Shown: piece after piece, positions 1 to 6,886 of the stretch
How positions within the stretch are numbered: position 1 is the stretch's first letter
Layout of the letters: every line of letters starts with the position of its first letter
NCBI GenBank assembly: GCA_018061525.1
Contig: JAGOUB010000049.1
Location: 1-7,034 of the forward strand
Source: Candidatus Peribacteraceae bacterium
GTDB taxonomy: Bacteria; Patescibacteriota; Gracilibacteria; Peribacterales; Peribacteraceae
DNA length: 7,034 bases
Direction: 5' to 3'
Notes under the pieces: model-generated
The model's database searches: none
What the model was told of the DNA's origin: nothing
What the model saw: the letters and a program-made list of their open reading frames with translations, nothing else
Made by a program: the position numbers and the translations under genes

Positions 1-629
1 GTGAAGATGTCGCTGAAGGGCAGGTCGGGGAAGCCGTCGTCATCCATGTCGATGGCGAGGAGCGCGGCCTCGTCCTGGCCATTGGAGACGTAGCGATAGC
101 CGTAGACCTGGGCAGTCGTATCAGTGTCGCCGTTGGCATCGACGAAGATCTTGTCCATGTCGCAGGTCGGCACGGTTACGCCGCCCGCGGTGTTCTCGAT
201 CTTCACGAGGTAGATGTTCTGGCCACCGACACCCTCGCTTGGGGTGTTCTGGAAGACCACCTCCCAGACGGGAATGGGCTCCTGCTGGCCACGATCCTTC
301 ATACCCACGGCCGTGACCTGGGCGGTCTCAAGCGCCTCGCGGGGAATGCCGGGCAGCGGGGGCAGCGGGATGCGGCCGCCACGGAAGAACTCGGCGAGCG
401 GACCGCTGCCGGGACCCTTCACCATGATCGGCTGATCCTGGGCTTGCTCTTCGAAGCCTGGGCGGTAGATGCGGATCGGCTTCTCGCCAGGTGCGCCGAA
501 CGGCACCGGGGAACGGACGATGGCCGCGACGGTAGCCACGACGAGGGCCAGCATCAGGAGTCCAAGGAGGTGTCCGAATACACGCCAGACGGACTTGCGG
601 GAGCGAGTGCTCTTCTCTGTGTGAGACAT
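1..629 (-). CDS. Membrane-anchored exported protein with Asp-rich calcium-loop-like motifs (C-terminus beyond window)
   Basis: I do not recognise a family. Reading the minus strand from the ATG at 627-629 gives 209 codons without a stop, and the frame runs off the left edge, so the gene is partial. The N-terminus is basic (MSHTEKSTRSRKSVWRVFG), followed by a hydrophobic helix at about residues 19-38. This is a signal anchor or uncleaved signal with the rest outside the membrane. No lipobox Cys is present. A Pro/Gly-rich stretch follows (about 41-95), then a beta-rich part with VWEVVFQN and NIYLVKIENT. Two acidic loops, DANGDTD (164-170) and DMDDDGFPD (194-202), resemble the DxDxDG calcium-binding loops of EF-hand, thrombospondin type 3 or FG-GAP repeats. 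Codon third positions are mostly G or C. No SD precedes the ATG; the upstream bases are pyrimidine-rich. The coding call is solid and the function is unknown. Confidence 0.85.
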   Translation of the reverse strand, partial: MSHTEKSTRSRKSVWRVFGHLLGLLMLALVVATVAAIVRSPVPFGAPGEKPIRIYRPGFEEQAQDQPIMVKGPGSGPLAEFFRGGRIPLPPLPGIPREALETAQVTAVGMKDRGQQEPIPVWEVVFQNTPSEGVGGQNIYLVKIENTAGGVTVPTCDMDKIFVDANGDTDTTAQVYGYRYVSNGQDEAALLAIDMDDDGFPDLPFSDIF

Positions 630-748
630 GGGAGGGTGAGTGGGAGGTTCTCGTAGTGTGCAGTAATCCGCTCGTTTCTGAGATTGCGAGCCAAGAGAAT
701 TGTTTTTCGATTGTGCATTTAGGGATGAAGAGGAGATTGCCGCATACG

Positions 749-781
749 AAAAAAACACCCTGGGCCGGTCGGCCCAGGGTG
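749..781 (-). terminator. Intrinsic terminator of the 54-aa microprotein gene
   Basis: A perfect 11-bp stem (756-766 paired with 771-781) closes a 4-nt loop. Read on the minus strand it is followed directly by seven T residues (749-755). The orientation fits only minus-strand transcription arriving from the gene that ends at 803. It also insulates the exported-protein gene that starts at 629. A smaller stem (783-787 with 793-797) lies between the stop codon and the terminator. Confidence 0.9.
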
Positions 782-802
782 AGTCTCTCTTCGAGACACG
801 AA

Positions 803-967
803 TCACTTCAACAGCAAGCCCAGGCGGGCCAGGGCGGCGCGGCTGCGGCGGCCGGCGCGGCGGCGCGGGCCGCGGGCGGTCAGGCGCTCGTCGAAGTTCG
901 GGCGGCGCTGGATGCCCTGCAGGCCGTGGCGGCTGTCGCTGTGGTTCGCGTTCTTGACGTGGGACAT
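803..967 (-). CDS. 54-aa arginine-rich basic microprotein, unknown function
   Basis: The minus-strand ATG at 965-967 opens a 54-codon frame ending in TGA at 803-805. The protein starts MSHVKNANHSDSRHG. From about residue 20 it is dominated by Arg (ARGPRRRAGRRSR at 31-43) and ends LARLGLLLK. I count about 12 Arg and 2 Lys against 3 acidic residues, so it is strongly cationic and likely binds nucleic acid. No signal peptide or membrane helix is visible. Evidence that it is real: almost every codon ends in G or C, a GGAG lies at 974-977 with 6 nt to the ATG, there is a TTGACA promoter about 140 bp upstream, and a strong terminator follows closely. The size, charge and expression signals recall ribosome-associated small proteins, but it does not match bL34, bL32, bL36 or THX patterns that I know. 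The function remains unassigned. Confidence 0.75.
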   Translation of the reverse strand: MSHVKNANHSDSRHGLQGIQRRPNFDERLTARGPRRRAGRRSRAALARLGLLLK

Positions 968-1097
968 GGTCTACTCCGAGAAGAAAGGTGTGCCCGCACG
1001 TGCGGGCCGGTCATGATCCCCCTTAGAGAGGGGGCGCTTGCCCTTCAGAATGGAAGGCAGACGTCCCGTCTCTGGCGATGCTCTGAAAAATCAGGTT
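968..1097 (-). promoter_or_regulatory. Structured 5' leader of the microprotein mRNA (five small hairpins)
   Basis: Between the predicted transcription start (about 1097) and the ATG lie about 130 nt of minus-strand leader holding five consecutive local inverted repeats. The arms are 1091-1094/1083-1086 (4 bp), 1067-1071/1059-1063 (5 bp), 1053-1057/1042-1046 (5 bp, loop 6), 1029-1034/1018-1023 (6 bp, loop 5), and a 16-bp palindrome at 992-1007 (GCCCGCACGTGCGGGC). The SD follows the last one. I recognise no known riboswitch or RNase P consensus. A regulatory role, such as binding by the gene's own product, is only a guess. Confidence 0.45.
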
Positions 1098-1103
1098 TAG
1101 CGC

Positions 1104-1131
1104 AGTCTAGAACTGTTTTTTGCGGTGTCAA
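1104..1131 (-). promoter_or_regulatory. Sigma-70-like promoter for the microprotein unit
   Basis: On the minus strand a perfect TTGACA -35 (1126-1131) is separated by 16 bp from TAGACT (1104-1109), a 4/6 match to the -10 consensus, followed by GCGC. The expected start is near 1097. It points away from uvrB, so the 968-1238 gap is a divergent intergenic region. Confidence 0.65.
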
Positions 1132-1238
1132 CAACCCTTCACGTACCCTCCAAAAAGGGCTACTTCTTCAGCAATCCTCCCTTCCACCGACCTTCGGCCT
1201 CGCGTACACTCTCGGGCTTGGACGCGTCCCCCACTTCT

Positions 1239-3227
<1,989 letters not shown>

Positions 3228-3262
3228 GGTAGCAGCGCATGTCTGGGGGTCTACCAATATAT

Positions 3263-3290
3263 TTGACAATATTTATTTTTATAGTATATT
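3263..3290 (+). promoter_or_regulatory. Near-consensus sigma-70 promoter in an AT-rich patch
   Basis: A perfect TTGACA (3263-3268), a 16-bp spacer and TATATT (3285-3290, 5/6 of consensus) sit inside about 42 bp of almost pure A/T (about 3256-3297), in sharp contrast with the GC-rich surroundings. The expected start is near 3297. The leader carries a small CCAGG/CCTGG stem (3300-3304 with 3310-3314) and a GGAGG SD at 3333-3337. Confidence 0.85.
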
Positions 3291-3346
3291 CATAGAAGTC
3301 CAGGAAACGCCTGGTTGGATCATTACAACGACGGAGGCTGCGAATC

Positions 3347-3616
3347 ATGTCCACGCTGAACGGCTGGGAGCGGTTGCCGACGAGCGAGTGCGTCGCGTTC
3401 CGCAAGGTGATGAGCCCCTACCGGCTCGAGGTCAGCGGCATCGTCCGCGGCAAGCACATCGAGATCGGCGGCTACTTCGGCGGCCTGGCCGGCCGCGGCA
3501 CCAGCCTGCACGTCCTCGCGATGCTCACGCCCGAGCAGCTCGCGGAGCTGAAGGACATCTGCGTCGCCGAGCTGGGCGACCTGCCCACCAAGAGCCACGA
3601 CGGCCGTCCCGTCTGA
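3347..3616 (+). CDS. 89-aa orphan protein, unknown function
   Basis: I do not recognise this protein. It begins MSTLNGWERLPTSECVAF and is predicted soluble, with no signal or membrane helix. The first 55 residues look beta-rich (YRLEVSGIV, HIEIGGYFGG), then a helix follows (TPEQLAELKDICVAEL, 61-76) and a short polar tail. Two Cys occur (15 and 72). The coding call rests on GC-rich third positions, an ideal SD (GGAGG, 9 nt before the ATG), a near-consensus promoter 57 bp upstream, and a terminator 24 bp after the TGA. It is monocistronic and probably well expressed. Downstream in the opposite orientation lies the endonuclease V relic, so the gene and its terminator occupy the place where the 3' half of nfi should be. 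Confidence 0.8.
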   Translation: MSTLNGWERLPTSECVAFRKVMSPYRLEVSGIVRGKHIEIGGYFGGLAGRGTSLHVLAMLTPEQLAELKDICVAELGDLPTKSHDGRPV

Positions 3617-3640
3617 TCCATCGCCCTGAAAAGGGCACCG

Positions 3641-3669
3641 CCCACACCGAACGGTGTGGGTTCTTTTTT
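3641..3669 (+). terminator. Intrinsic terminator of the 89-aa gene
   Basis: An 8-bp perfect stem (CCCACACC at 3641-3648 with GGTGTGGG at 3653-3660, loop GAAC) is followed by TTCTTTTTT (3661-3669). Just before it, 3623-3636 forms a second stem (GCCCT/AGGGC) with a GAAA tetraloop. Confidence 0.92.
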
Positions 3670-3670
3670 G

Positions 3671-3957
3671 TCCCAGGATTTGGCCGCCAGGCGCGAAATG
3701 GAGCGCGATCCCCTGCCCGTCGACCACCCATACGTCCGGTTCGCGCTGGAGGCCTTCTACGGCCCCCAGGATCGCCGGAATCTCGCAGAACGACAGAGTA
3801 CCGACACGTAGGGCATCGGCGGCTCCAAGCGCGCATATGACTGATCCACGACCCAGTGCGTCTGAGCATCAAGCACCACGCCTCCGGCCAAATCGCGCTA
3901 CAACACCACCGCCGCGGTCGGCGTCACGTCCCAGGGATGGAGAGCGGGCACACGCAT
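3671..3957 (-). pseudogene. nfi: Endonuclease V (nfi) relic: stop codon, frameshift, internal deletion, truncated
   Basis: Endonuclease V nicks DNA near deaminated purines such as hypoxanthine. The minus strand from ATG 3955-3957 reads MRVPALHPWDVTPTAAVVL, then TAG (3898-3900), then RDLAGG, matching the family N-terminus (compare HRWDLPPEEAIKVQNEL in the Thermotoga enzyme). About 30 residues are then missing, including the AGVDxSF motif with the first catalytic Asp. Similarity resumes as VVLDAQTHWVVDQ...MPYV. One base is missing in the PGLL position (about 3794-3804), and in the next frame follow LSFCEIPAILGAVEGL and PDVWVVDGQGIA, the hallmark DGQG segment. After 3704 the sequence degenerates, and the last 100 or so residues are absent, ending at the 89-aa gene's terminator. 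The start lies 19 bp beyond the SEC-C gene stop, in the same direction, so it was probably the third gene of that operon. The several independent lesions rule out a single sequencing error. Confidence 0.85.
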
Positions 3958-3968
3958 CGGGCACACGC
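3945..3968. repeat. 11-bp direct repeat between the SEC-C gene and the nfi relic
   Basis: CGGGCACACGC occurs at 3945-3955 and again at 3958-3968, separated by AT. It overlaps the relic's start codon. It is probably a small slippage duplication in a decaying region; no other copy was noticed. Confidence 0.6.
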
Positions 3969-3976
3969 TACCCCAC

Positions 3977-4993
3977 TCAGTGCGCCTTGCCGCAGCAATG
4001 CTTGAACTTTTTAGTGCTGCCGCAGGGGCACTTGGCGTTGCGCGGCGCCTGGAGTGGCGCCGTAGGCTCCAAGCGAGACTGCGGGGGGCGAGCCATAAGC
4101 CCGCGCAGAAGCGGCGCGAAGATATCGGGCGCCACCTCCACTACCAGGTGCCGCTGGCGCTCAAGGCCGGCCAGGACCTGCGTCGCCTTGTAGGCGTGCT
4201 GGGGCGGCATGCGGTCGAACCACTCGACGGCCTTTTGGCCGGCGGCTGTGCGCAGGGCGGCCTGCACGTCGGGCAGGAAGTTCATGACGAGCGCCGTGGT
4301 CGAGGCGCGGCGGCCATGGTCGCCTTGCTCGTGGTGGGGGCGGACCGCGGTCGATTCGCCGCGGGCGCCGGCGTAAGCCGGGGAGACGACGATCGACTGC
4401 ACCTCCTGACCGTCGTAGACGGGATAGATATTCGGATCGATGCCGATCAGCTCGCGCACCGCCTCTCCCACTACCTGCTGCGATGAGCGCAGATCGGCCG
4501 CAAGGGGGACGCCAAAGGTGCGCACCATGTCGATGGCCGGACTGCAGGGCGGCACACGGCTCTGCATGTATGTCCGGTCGATGTGCAGGCTGATCTCTCG
4601 CCCGCTCAGGCGGGGCGGGGCGGGCTGTGGCAGTGTCAATTGACCAGCGTCGCGCAGGCGCTCCAGATCCCGCAGGCAGATCTCGGTGACCACGCCGGGA
4701 TAGGTGCGGGCGTGCAGCGCGGCTAGGTCGTTGATGTCGAGCGGGTCTTCGGGATAGAGCAGGATGGAGATACGGCGGCGGACGAGATGGTCGACCGCAT
4801 TGATCACTTTCTCCGCACGCTCCGACTGGCTGTCTGTCGGCAGCAATTCGACCACCGGCAGCGCGTCGCCGCGGGCCATCTGGGCGCCGATCGGACAGGG
4901 ATAACCCTCGCCGCCGACGTAGGCAAGCAGGGATTGGGCACGATCGGAAAGGCCGGCGCTCGGCGTCGTGGTCATGGATGCACGATAGAACAT
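3977..4993 (-). CDS. 338-aa protein with C-terminal SEC-C zinc-binding motif, function unknown
   Basis: The only recognisable part is the extreme C-terminus, KCPCGSTKKFKHCCGKAH (321-338). This is a SEC-C motif (CxCx8CC; Cys 322, 324, 333, 334), the zinc-binding tail known from SecA and from many uncharacterised bacterial proteins. The first 310 residues match nothing I know. They are soluble and mixed helical/beta, with an AERA-to-RRISILLY helix-strand segment (59-80), a His-rich patch (220-226, HHEQGDH) and a helical region (240-300) before a Pro-rich linker (303-318) to the zinc tail. A second in-frame ATG at 4973-4975 (MTTTPSAG) is an equally good start, because neither has an SD. The gene begins 34 bp after the galU stop and shares its direction, so co-transcription is likely. 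No terminator follows. The zinc tail may mediate protein or ribosome/translocon contacts, but this is inference. Confidence 0.88.
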   Translation of the reverse strand: MFYRASMTTTPSAGLSDRAQSLLAYVGGEGYPCPIGAQMARGDALPVVELLPTDSQSERAEKVINAVDHLVRRRISILLYPEDPLDINDLAALHARTYPGVVTEICLRDLERLRDAGQLTLPQPAPPRLSGREISLHIDRTYMQSRVPPCSPAIDMVRTFGVPLAADLRSSQQVVGEAVRELIGIDPNIYPVYDGQEVQSIVVSPAYAGARGESTAVRPHHEQGDHGRRASTTALVMNFLPDVQAALRTAAGQKAVEWFDRMPPQHAYKATQVLAGLERQRHLVVEVAPDIFAPLLRGLMARPPQSRLEPTAPLQAPRNAKCPCGSTKKFKHCCGKAH

Positions 4994-5027
4994 CCGTCTA
5001 TTCGGTCAATCATCCAGGCTTCACGGC

Positions 5028-5849
5028 TTAGGCCAGCACCGAAACGGCCTCCTTGTAGCCTTCGGGCGTGCCGGTATCGAGGCGCTTACCTTCGAACTCG
5101 TAGCCGTAAATGGCGAGGCCCTTGGGCAGCTGGTGGATGAGCGCATCGATCAGGCGGATCTCGCCGCCATGGCCGCTGCTTACTTGGGGCAGGACGTCGA
5201 AGACCGAGCGCGGCACCAGGTACTTGCCGACGATGCCGAGCGTGGACGGGGCATCCTCGGGCTTGGGTTTCTCAACGAGGGCCTTCACGCGCTTGAGGCG
5301 GCCGGCGCCAGGATCCACATCGACGATGCCGTAGCGCGAGACAGATTCGCGCGGCACGTTCTGCAGGCAGAGCATCGCCTTCTCCGTGTCGTCGGCGGGC
5401 AGGCCCTCGTAGGCAGAGACCAATTGCTGGAGTCCGTTCTTCTCGCCGGCCACGAGGTCGTCGCCAAAGAGGATCGCCACCTGATCGGAATCGACCCAGC
5501 CGGCGGCCTGCAGGATGGCATGGCCGTCGCCGAGCATCTCATTCTGGTAGACGACGTGGAAGCGTACCTCGTCGTAGGCGTGCAGTTCGCGCAGCGCGCT
5601 CTCCTTGCCGCGGCGGGCCAGCTCGGCCTCCAGCGCGGGGTCTTGGTAGAAGTACTGCGGGATCGCCTCCTTGCCGTGGCTGATGACGAAGCAGATGTCG
5701 GTAATGCCGACGCTCAGGCACTCGTCGACGAGCAACGCGATGATGGGGCGGTTGCCGATGGGGAGCAGTTCCTTGGGGACCACTTTGGTCCAAGGGAGGA
5801 AGCGTGTGCCGAGACCGGCGACGGGCAAGACGGCTTGGGTGATGGCCAT
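5028..5849 (-). CDS. galU: UTP--glucose-1-phosphate uridylyltransferase (GalU)
   Basis: GalU makes UDP-glucose from UTP and glucose-1-phosphate in the cytoplasm, feeding glycolipid, capsule and other surface-sugar synthesis. The 273-aa protein is slightly short for the family (often 280-300). It carries the nucleotidyltransferase signature GLGTRFLPWTKVVPKE (12-27) with the catalytic Arg/Lys region, the uridine-contact stretch QNEMLGDGHAI (102-112), the metal-site GDD (129-131) in LFGDDLV, EKP (193-195), GKYLVP (208-213), GGEIRLIDAL (228-237) and the closing KRLDTGTPEGY (255-265). The start MAITQAVLPVAG fits the family, and GAGGA lies only 3 nt before the ATG. It is the first gene of a probable operon with the SEC-C protein and, formerly, nfi. 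The 163-bp divergent gap to the 87-aa gene must hold its promoter, but I find no convincing minus-strand pair. RmlA-type thymidylyltransferases are the nearest alternative; the TKVVPKE signature favours GalU. Confidence 0.95.
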   Translation of the reverse strand: MAITQAVLPVAGLGTRFLPWTKVVPKELLPIGNRPIIALLVDECLSVGITDICFVISHGKEAIPQYFYQDPALEAELARRGKESALRELHAYDEVRFHVVYQNEMLGDGHAILQAAGWVDSDQVAILFGDDLVAGEKNGLQQLVSAYEGLPADDTEKAMLCLQNVPRESVSRYGIVDVDPGAGRLKRVKALVEKPKPEDAPSTLGIVGKYLVPRSVFDVLPQVSSGHGGEIRLIDALIHQLPKGLAIYGYEFEGKRLDTGTPEGYKEAVSVLA

Positions 5850-5958
5850 AGTTCCTCGACGCTAACCCCACTCTGGCAATGGAGCAATCGTTCGGTGATA
5901 ATCGCTGTTTTTCGATGGTTTTAGATGGGGGAGGACAGGCCCGCCTGACACCCCTGTT

Positions 5959-5986
5959 TTGACTTTCGCGCCAATTTGCCTATAAT
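5959..5986 (+). promoter_or_regulatory. Sigma-70 promoter for the 87-aa gene
   Basis: TTGACT (5959-5964, 5/6) and a perfect TATAAT (5981-5986) are spaced by 16 bp. The expected start is about 5993, giving a leader of only about 20 nt before the ATG at 6013. Confidence 0.85.
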
Positions 5987-6012
5987 GGTGAGAAATCCAC
6001 ACCCAAACACCC

Positions 6013-6276
6013 ATGCCTACCGCCCCCTCGTCCACGCTCGTCGATGCCCCGATCATCAAGCTTCTCGATGCCGTCTACTTCATCTCGTTGAAGTTGGCCG
6101 AGCCGTCGTTTGAGCGCGGTGAGAAGCAGCAGCTCAAGGATGCAATCGCGACGGTGGAAGGCAACGCGAAGAAGTTTGAGAAGAAGCTGATGGCCTATCT
6201 CGGCGCCCTCGACGAAGAGTCGATCGTTGATGACATGCTCCAGCGCGCGGCCGCGGCGAAGAAGCTCGCCCGCTAA
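6013..6276 (+). CDS. 87-aa helical orphan protein, unknown function
   Basis: I do not recognise this protein. It starts MPTAPSSTLVDAPIIKLLD and looks almost entirely alpha-helical. There is an amphipathic N-terminal helix (about 12-30), then a charged Lys/Glu-rich helix (about 35-62, EKQQLKDAIATVEG then AKKFEKKLM), then a third helix with an Ala/Lys-rich end (AAAAKKLAR). A small helical bundle or coiled-coil adaptor is plausible. There is no signal peptide, and the midsection is too charged for a membrane segment. The promoter upstream is close to perfect, but the short leader lacks an SD site, so initiation is SD-independent. The stop (TAA) lies 8 bp from the stop of the convergent Hsp20 gene. 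Divergent from galU. Confidence 0.78.
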   Translation: MPTAPSSTLVDAPIIKLLDAVYFISLKLAEPSFERGEKQQLKDAIATVEGNAKKFEKKLMAYLGALDEESIVDDMLQRAAAAKKLAR

Positions 6277-6284
6277 GAAGCGAC

Positions 6285-6755
6285 TCAGGCGTCGCCCACG
6301 CGCACGATCTTGATGCGCTGTTCCTCGCGCTCGCGCGGCACGAGGATCTTGAGGATGGATTCTTTGTTGAAGGTGGCCTTCACGCGGCGCTGGTCGATGG
6401 GGCCAGGCAGCGTGACGCGGCGCTCGAACGGTCCCCAGAAACACTCTTGCACCAGGTACTGGCCGGCGGGGGCGTCGTCAGGCTGGCGGCGCTCACCGCG
6501 GATGATGAGCACGTTCTCATTTACTTCGATATCGATGTCGGCCATGCGCACGCCGGCGATCGGAGCCTTGATGATGTAGTAGCCTTCTTGCTCGTGGATA
6601 TCGACGGCCACCTGGCCGACGGCCTTGGGCTCCGGCGCGCGCTCCACCGTCTCGGGTTCGAACATCAGCTCGGGTTCAGGCAGCGGCGCACCCCGTCCCT
6701 GGGTCGCAGGGATGGAGGAGAAGATGCCATGGAACGGGAAGCTTTGGCGCCCCAT
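6285..6755 (-). CDS. Small heat shock protein, Hsp20/alpha-crystallin family
   Basis: This is an ATP-independent holdase chaperone that binds unfolding proteins in large oligomers. From the ATG at 6753-6755 it is 156 aa. A TTG at 6762-6764 would add three residues (ITM follows it) and is less likely. The variable N-terminal arm (1-47) has aromatic residues (FPFHGIF) and a Pro/Glu-rich stretch. The alpha-crystallin domain (about 48-141) includes VAVDIHEQEGYYIIKAPIAG, the VLIIRGER strand (82-89), QECFWGPFERRVTLPG (103-118) and the closing ATFNKESILKILVP (127-140). The usual NGVL of that last motif is replaced by KESIL. A C-terminal I-x-I anchor (IKI, 148-150) used for oligomer assembly is present. 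No SD is visible, and no CIRCE element (TTAGCACTC inverted repeat) precedes it. It is convergent with the 87-aa gene and divergent from uppP. Confidence 0.95.
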   Translation of the reverse strand: MGRQSFPFHGIFSSIPATQGRGAPLPEPELMFEPETVERAPEPKAVGQVAVDIHEQEGYYIIKAPIAGVRMADIDIEVNENVLIIRGERRQPDDAPAGQYLVQECFWGPFERRVTLPGPIDQRRVKATFNKESILKILVPREREEQRIKIVRVGDA

Positions 6756-6802
6756 GGTTATCAAGAGTACAGATCGCGCGTCTGTAAGCGCAAATGATGA
6801 GC

Positions 6803-6822
6803 AGTGGCGGAAGTCCGCCGCT
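6803..6822. repeat. Inverted repeat in the hsp20/uppP divergent intergenic region
   Basis: AGTGGCGG (6803-6810) pairs with CCGCCGCT (6815-6822), 8 bp with one T/G wobble, around an AAGT loop. No T-run follows on either side, so it is not an intrinsic terminator. Its position 48 bp from the Hsp20 start makes an operator or leader hairpin possible but unproven. Confidence 0.4.
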
Positions 6823-6850
6823 ATGGGCTCGTCGCTTTTGGCTCCGTACC

Positions 6851-6879
6851 GTGACAGGCACCCGCGCGCGGCCTAGTCT
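6851..6879 (+). promoter_or_regulatory. Candidate promoter giving a leaderless uppP transcript
   Basis: GTGACA (6851-6856, 5/6 of TTGACA) is followed by a 17-bp spacer and TAGTCT (6874-6879, only 3/6). A start 7-8 bp downstream falls at 6886-6887, on or next to the ATG. No SD precedes the gene, which fits leaderless initiation. The weak -10 keeps this tentative. Confidence 0.4.
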
Positions 6880-6886
6880 GACGCCC

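Noticed and set aside
1125..1238. Upstream GTG start that would extend uvrB by 38 residues
   Set aside because: The extension has no UvrB similarity and overlaps the divergent promoter; MTQSKPFRLVAPYTP is the expected N-terminus.
3228..3255. GGTAG/CTACC repeat after the uvrB stop as a terminator
   Set aside because: The stem is 5 bp with an 18-nt loop and no T-run follows it directly, so a terminator is not supported.
3313..3322. GGTTGGATCA in the 89-aa gene leader matches the 3' end of 16S rRNA just before the anti-SD
   Set aside because: Ten bases can match by chance, the anti-SD CCTCC itself is absent, and no rRNA gene is near.
3698..3811. A 37-codon plus-strand ORF (MERDPLPVDHPYVRF...)
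   Set aside because: It lies opposite the endonuclease V relic and has no SD or promoter; the minus-strand similarity explains its coding-like look.
5133..5924. A 263-codon plus-strand frame antisense to galU
   Set aside because: It is a shadow of galU with low-complexity composition and no recognisable motif; galU signatures are complete on the minus strand.
5935..5957. Overlapping ACAGG/CCTGT and CAGGC/GCCTG repeats upstream of the 87-aa promoter
   Set aside because: The arms are 4-5 bp and mutually exclusive, too short to call an operator.
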